DNA of 64,000 nucleotides from assembly GCA_009760855.2 (NCBI GenBank), contig WPIO01000020.1:3933501-3997500 (forward strand), written 5' to 3'. Under the pieces are notes generated by a model. That model ran no database searches and was not told where the DNA came from. It was given only the letters and a program-made list of their open reading frames with translations. Made by a program: the position numbers and the translations under genes. Positions 51,315 to 64,000 of the stretch are shown in pieces; position 1 is the stretch's first letter, and every line of letters starts with the position of its first letter. The stretch comes from Cristatella mucedo. Its lineage: Eukaryota > Bryozoa > Phylactolaemata > Cristatellidae.

Positions 51315-51800
51315 TAAAAATAAAAGTAATAATGCATTTGTTATGGCACCCTTAGAAAACTTAATCTCTATATATCTATACATATCTATCACTTTATATT
51401 TGCTGCAAAAGAAGCACCAGCGAATGATTAGTGGTAGCATGCTCAATGTCAGCAAGCATACAATGGTTATAGGTGACATGCACAGGGTCAGCATTCAAAT
51501 ATGGTTAGTGGCAGCATTCGCAGTGTCAGCACGAATAAGCGCACAAAGGATGAATCACACGGACCACTAAATGCTGTGATAAATATATGCGTTTTTAGTT
51601 TCTTTTTAAACGCGGTCAAGTCATGGGATGTCGTGACGAAAGTCGAAGTGATTCCCAAGGTTTGGGAACATACGATAAAGGTTCGGTCTCCAAAGGATTT
51701 GAGGTTCGTATTATCATGCTTTCTTTACAGAACCAGTAAAGGGCCTAGAAGGATATACAGTTCTCTGAGGGCGCTACACAAATGTATTATTATTATTATC
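51315..51800 (-). mobile_element. LINE family A 3' UTR copy with triplicated unit
   Basis: (-) tail at left (GGCACCCTTAGAAAACTTAA), followed by three ~38-bp units at 51424-51462, 51463-51500 and 51501-51537. ATGAATCACACGGACC and AAGGATTTGAGG follow. At 51760-51800 a (+) tail, GTTCTCTGAGGGCGCTACAC then ATGTATTATTATTATT, closes the segment, giving tails facing outward. Confidence 0.8.
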
Positions 51801-52574
51801 ATCATTAGTATATGCTGCTCCATTAAAAGATCATGATGACGCGGGTGGTGTGCATTAGAGTGTCAACGGTATCCAAGAGGGTACTTGATGGAAAGAGAAA
51901 TTCAACTCTAGCTTGCTGTTTTTTCCCTAGCTGTGATTTTCATGTCTTAGGTCCTCCGAAAATTCCCAGCAGTTAAAATGGTGACAACACACCCAAACGA
52001 GGTGCCACAGCCCTATTGTGGGTGCTTGCCAGTGCAGGATTCAGTGCATGCTACTTGTCAGCGGTCTGTCCTACTAACCGGAAGCCGTGGGTATCTTCTT
52101 GTGTGCTCTTGCATGCTGATCTAAGCAGGATGCGTTGCTTGTCATCAATTCTTGGTTATTGCTTCTGCCGAAGCAAGTTGTAAAGCGCCCTGATAGACAT
52201 CTGGTTCTCATAGGATGCTATATAAAAGTTATGACTATCATTGCTATTGATAGATGACAAGCAGCAGCCGCAGCCTGTTACCGAACACTGCTTCGATGAG
52301 AGCGTTAGTTTTCCCATTCAACCACCCAGGTAGTTTGCATAACTGGCCCCTGGCGGAGGCCCCCACTCGTCTGGAACTGCACCGAGTCTTCATAGGCTGT
52401 TCGACTGCTATGGCTGCAGTATAAAGAAATAATTCCACGAGCTTGGAGTTTCCAGTCAGCATTTTAAAATAACAAACACAACATTTCAATTTAAAAAGTC
52501 ACAAAACGCGCAGCTGCGTCTACTGATTATCAGCCTTCACTGCCATTCTATATCAAGCCCGCCTGGTATAAGAC

Positions 52575-52740
52575 GATAGTAATAATACATTTGATATAGC
52601 GCCCTCAGAGAACTCAATCTCTTTCGAGGCGCTTTACATTTGCTGCAAAGAAAGCACGATCAAATGATTATCGGTAGCATGCTCAATGACGGCAAGCATA
52701 AAATGGTTATGGGTGACATGCACAGGGTCAGCAATGTCGT
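52575..52740 (-). mobile_element. LINE family A 3' tail
   Basis: AATAATACATTTGATATAGC, GCCCTCAGAGAACTCAATC and GAGGCGCTTTACATTTGC, with part of the triplicated unit. Confidence 0.88.
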
Positions 52741-52977
52741 CTACAATGACAAGCCCACCTGAAGCAGCCTTCAGCTTTGACTGGGGAGTAGCGATGGAAC
52801 CTTGGGTGCTACGTATAAGCCATCCGACGATCTATGCGTAACTACTAAGTAATGTCCATAAATATTAAAGCGTCGAGAGGGTCAAATAAAGAAGGCTGAC
52901 GGAGACCAGACTTCGAGCAGCAGCGAGTTCGCTTTACATGCAAGCGAGGCTGGGACGTGGCGCACGTGCTCTTTTTT

Positions 52978-53120
52978 CGCCGAGCTGGTTTGGTCTAGCG
53001 GTTAAGGTGCTCGCCCCGACCAAGGTCTGACTGAGATCGTGGGCTCGAGCCCCGAGGCATATGTGAAGCGCCTGAAAAGAGATTAAGTTCTCTTGGGGCG
53101 CTACATAAATGAATTATATT
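52978..53120 (+). mobile_element. SINE family 2, full-length
   Basis: Head GAGCTGGTTTGGTCTAGCGG (A-box), GCTCGCCCCGACCAAGGTC, and GTGGGCTCGAGCCCC (B-box). The tail then carries the LINE-A-type stem-loop AGCGCC..AAGAGA-TTAAGT-TCTCTT..GGCGCT (53067-53102), followed by ACATAAATGAATTATA. Confidence 0.92.
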
Positions 53121-53522
53121 TTTGATATTTTGTTGATGCCTTTATTCTACAGATCAGTCTGCCCAGTGCCTAGATCGCTCGAATTTCTTCGCCTTCCTCT
53201 CTGCTCCCTACTTTCTTTCACTCATCGCTTGCCTCATCTTTGGAAAGGGCAAGCACATTTTCTGGGTCTGCTGGTCGCAGCTTGGAAACCAGCCTCTTCC
53301 GGCAGAGACTAATTCGTGCACGAACGTAACAACTTATTACAGATTTGCCATGCTCTCATGGTTACTGCGAACGAAATTACAATGGCCGAAGCACGGTGCG
53401 ATAGCAAAGCACAGACTGAGTTAAAAGTTTTCACCCGCTCGGGAACAGAGAATACTAGCACTACACAGGGAGCGTAATCTCACTTTCCTCTTGGATAATT
53501 GTGCAGTGCTGAGCAAATAACT

Positions 53523-54490
53523 GTAATAACAGTAGGTCGTTTTTACAGCGCCCTAATACAACTAAATCTCTATCCAGGCCAGGGGCTGCGGCGGAGAGCC
53601 AGGATTTTCAGGTTAGGGCAAGCGAGCTCCACGGTCCGTCAGACACAGTGACATACAGGTACCGCATAAAACAGTTTATGAAAAAAAATTTTGACAAATC
53701 TATTCGACTCGTTCTGTACGCGTCTTCACACTGCTCCTGCCCCTTGGGCCTGCAAAAATTTCCTCCCAGAATGTAGGTACTGCCCTCCTTCTGTCCACGG
53801 GAACGGGGCAATTGCTTCCCCTACCCCCTTGGCTCCTGAACAGCTTCTGAAAGAGAACCAACGACCAAGGGTGAGTAGCATGCGCGGAATCTAGCGTGCA
53901 AAAGCCAACACGTACCGTGCTCAGCGCTAAAATAAATATGAAGACACTCATAGATACCGGTTAGTAGAACCTCAACCTCTAGCTTGCAGTTTGCACTTAA
54001 TCATGTACGCACGCAAAGCACGCCGGAATTAAAAAGACTAGTTCGCCGGGATGAAGGGAAGGCTGACTGGAACAGATGCATCTTTCGCTAAGACTTCAGA
54101 GATGCAAGGTCATCGAAGGAAGTGACTGCAACCGAAGGCGAGTTCTAGACTATCCGTGCATACGAGCTGAAGGGTCGATCAATAAAATGTTTCACATTTA
54201 TGGCGAGGGACGGCGAGATGACTAGTTGCAGAGGGGCTTATGGTGTGGGGGGCACACCGGAGGAGCGAGGAGGTCGTATAGGTGCACGCTGGGTGCAAGC
54301 GAATGAATTGACCTGTATGCAAGACTGATGATCTTGAAATCGGTTCAGTACCTGATAGGGAGCCAGTAGAACACAGAAGCGGTGTGAAGTATCGGCTACG
54401 CCGTCGACTACAGAGAAGACGAGCTGCTTGAGTTCTGCACCAGATTTCGACGATTAGGGCAATCTTGCAAATGCGAGAACCAGTTTGGCT
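53523..54490 (-). pseudogene. LINE family A-like copy, RT C-terminus and tail
   Basis: The left end CAGCGCCCTAATACAACTAA is an A-type tail. The reverse strand at 54000-54480 reads IWCRTQAARLL-like, FTPLL-like, a TEPISRSSVLHTGQFIR-like segment and TTSSLLRC-like, in the order of the ORF2 C-terminus. Highly decayed; extent approximate. Confidence 0.55.
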
Positions 54491-55204
54491 GGACTCTCAT
54501 CTAAGCAGCTCTAATTTTAGCGATGTTCCTTAGCTGAAAGTGGGCCAACTTGACAGCGGAGAAAATGTGCTTGTTTAACGACCAAATCGCTATGGAACAT
54601 TACGTCTAGATTAGGGGCTGGGGCCGCGGGAGAGATTCTAGAAGGGAAATCGGTGCAATGCAGTATTAGAGCAATATAAACTTAGCTAAATATGAACCTA
54701 CCCAGTCGCTAGCGTTGCTCATGCTTGCAGATCTGGGAGCCGCTGTGCCAGGTGTTGGTCATTCCTTACATCACGGTTATTATTAACAACGAACCTAGTA
54801 ACGGGATTGTGGCTAAGAAATAACGAGAGGGCGGTTGTTTATCAGCGCGTGGCAGTGAACTCCAGCCCCGTACGTATTGATTTAGAGTAATTTTCCACTG
54901 CTTGGTTTTAAATGACCGTAAGCGGCTGCCGAGTGCCAGCCAACACCCCAACTACACACCTATCGTCGACAATCAGTTTTTAGAGCATATTAGGAAATGC
55001 AATCAAGTATATTGGAGCTTGAGATCCGGGTCAAGAAATCATATAAATACATGGTTGAGAATAAAACAAGGAGGGCGCAGTGCCCTAACACCCATACGTT
55101 AAAATGTCACCCGCTATCAACCTAATCTCGGGTAGCCCACTTTTGTACCGGAACTGATTCTGCTGTAGCGTATCCATTGCATCCTCAACTATCGGAAGAT
55201 AGTT
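54490..55204. other. upstream region of the thiolase gene
   Basis: About 700 bp without recognised repeat or coding similarity. It includes the likely promoter/5' UTR by position only. No convincing core promoter motif is seen. Confidence 0.4.
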
Positions 55205-62754
<7,550 letters not shown>

Positions 62755-63011
62755 GTAAGTACCCGCGACGTCTTTGTATGTGTGTGCTCACCTGTGGAGA
62801 CGCCTTTGCGTCTGTCAGTTGCGAATCAGTCCACATATCGCTGCAGGCTATGTGCTGTGGTGCTGCGTGCTGAAGACATGCAGCACAGGCTGGAGCGGTC
62901 ACCGTGCCCACTCTCCTGCTCAGGAGACCGCTTTCTCGGGTTGCTGCACTGCAGCATAGCAGACTGCGTTCGTGGCTTCGTGCACCGCACCACACATGCG
63001 GTTAAAAATTT

Positions 63012-63292
63012 GATATTTGAATAGCACCCCAATAGAACTAAGTCTCTTTCTAAGGACTTTACATTTGTTGCGAAGGAAGCATGTCAGTTGGTTAGTTATA
63101 GCATACACAATTTTAGCCAACCCACGTACACGAAGGACAATTTGCATGGGCCCAGCAAATGCTGTGAGGAATAGGTAGGTTTTCAGCTTATTTTTTAATT
63201 GTCGTCTAGTCAGGGGATGTTGTGAACTCTGTCGGCAGTGAGTTCCAAGCTTTGGGAGCTTGCTAACTAAGGCATGGTCTGTAAAGCATTTA
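63012..63292 (-). mobile_element. LINE family A 3' UTR copy
   Basis: GAATAGCACCCCAATAGAAC, AAGTCTCTTTCTAAGGAC, then GGGATGTTGTGAACTCTGTC and TTCCAAGCTTTGGGAG. It ends at the (AAT)n of the next copy. Confidence 0.8.
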
Positions 63293-63930
63293 ATAATAAT
63301 AATAATAATAATGTACTTGATAAAGCGCCCTCAGAGAACTTAATCTCTTTCTAGGCGCTTTACATTTGCTGCAAAGGGTTTTTGAGGTCAGTTAGAGGCA
63401 CAGCTTAAACTACTTCAGTCAGTAGAGGTAGTACGATGCCTAGACTGATTGCAAAGTAGTTGGGATAGCTAGGCTGGAGAAAGTGAATGCAAGGATCTAC
63501 AAGTCATTGACAAAACCTTGAGAAATCGATTACGCTGCTTGATGGGGAGCTAGTGCAGGTCGGTGAGCAGCACAGTAATGTGGTAAGTGCGCCGTTCACC
63601 ACAGACGAGCCTATCTACAGACCAATGAGTCTGCATGTCTAATGAGTTACACAATTCTAGACGGGATGTTGCAAATGCATCAACCAATTTAGTTATAGTA
63701 TCACTGTCTTAGCAGGCTCGAATTTATTTTTGCAATATTGAGTAGCTGAAAGAAAGTAGGCAGGCTTGGCTGTGGAGCTGATTTGGTCGTCTTGAGAAAG
63801 GTGTTTGGAACAGGACAGCCAGATTAGGTGTATGAGCTCCAGAAACCATGTTGGCCGAACCCATTTTAAGGGATCAGTTTTCCAATTTCCGAGTATCAGT
63901 TGATTCGCCCTTAACTAATAAGTTGATTAT
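63293..63930 (-). pseudogene. LINE family A copy, RT C-terminal region and 3' end
   Basis: (AAT)n at 63293-63312, then GCGCCCTCAGAGAACTTAAT and TAGGCGCTTTACATTTGC. Further right, the reverse complement of the ORF2 C-terminal region is visible: TTGACAAAACCTTGAG, GGAGCTAGTGCAGGTCGG and GGTGTTTGGAACAGGACAG. It lies in ACAT2-like intron 7, which runs beyond the window. Confidence 0.78.
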
Positions 63931-64000
63931 ATCGTCATTCAAATTTAGAAAGTTTGCTGTCATCCAGGAATAAATTCGTCGGCAATGCATGCTGCAAGGG

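Overview
This is nuclear DNA from an invertebrate metazoan. The genes have phase-consistent GT-AG introns, there are long dinucleotide microsatellites, tRNA-derived SINEs and CR1/L2-type LINE fragments, and there are Tc1 and Tigger DNA transposon remnants. There is no operon structure. The phylum cannot be fixed from the sequence alone.

Three protein genes are supported, all on the + strand, each rebuilt exon by exon with matching intron phases. (1) 1-6893: the 3' part of a COQ10 (coenzyme Q-binding START-domain protein) gene, cut by the left edge of the window. (2) 27294-47614: a complete eight-exon, 389-residue homologue of the vertebrate FAM117/GLCCI1 family. (3) 55205-62754: the first seven exons of a cytosolic-type acetyl-CoA C-acetyltransferase (ACAT2-like thiolase), cut by the right edge before its C-terminal catalytic block. 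COQ10 and thiolase both touch mevalonate/ubiquinone metabolism. The genes are far apart, and I see no evidence that they work together or are co-regulated.

Layout: 0-7 kb COQ10, with introns carrying LINE, SINE, Tc1 and microsatellite sequence. 7-11.5 kb is a stretch with no recognised gene. 11.5-12.7 kb is a (-) LINE, a SINE and a (TC)n tract. 13-14.4 kb and 17-21.4 kb are strongly GC- and CpG-rich blocks without a recognisable gene; the second holds old SINE/LINE pieces, an AT palindromic tract, (GGC)n and (GA)n. 21.5-24.5 kb is LINE debris with large (TC)n and (CCT/CGT)n tracts. 27.3-48.3 kb is the FAM117-like gene. 48.3-55.2 kb is intergenic with SINE/LINE tails. 55.2 kb to the end is the thiolase, with a long LINE in intron 3.

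The most interesting layer is the retroelement system. LINE family A ends in a conserved 3' stem-loop plus (ATT)n, and a tRNA-derived SINE (family 2) carries the same stem-loop. LINE family B has a different but analogous covarying 3' stem-loop. The abundant SINE family 1 (about 14 copies) has a body that folds as three consecutive hairpins with compensatory changes. A nearly full-length Tigger/pogo element with a TA duplication on one side sits 95 bp before the last FAM117-like exon.
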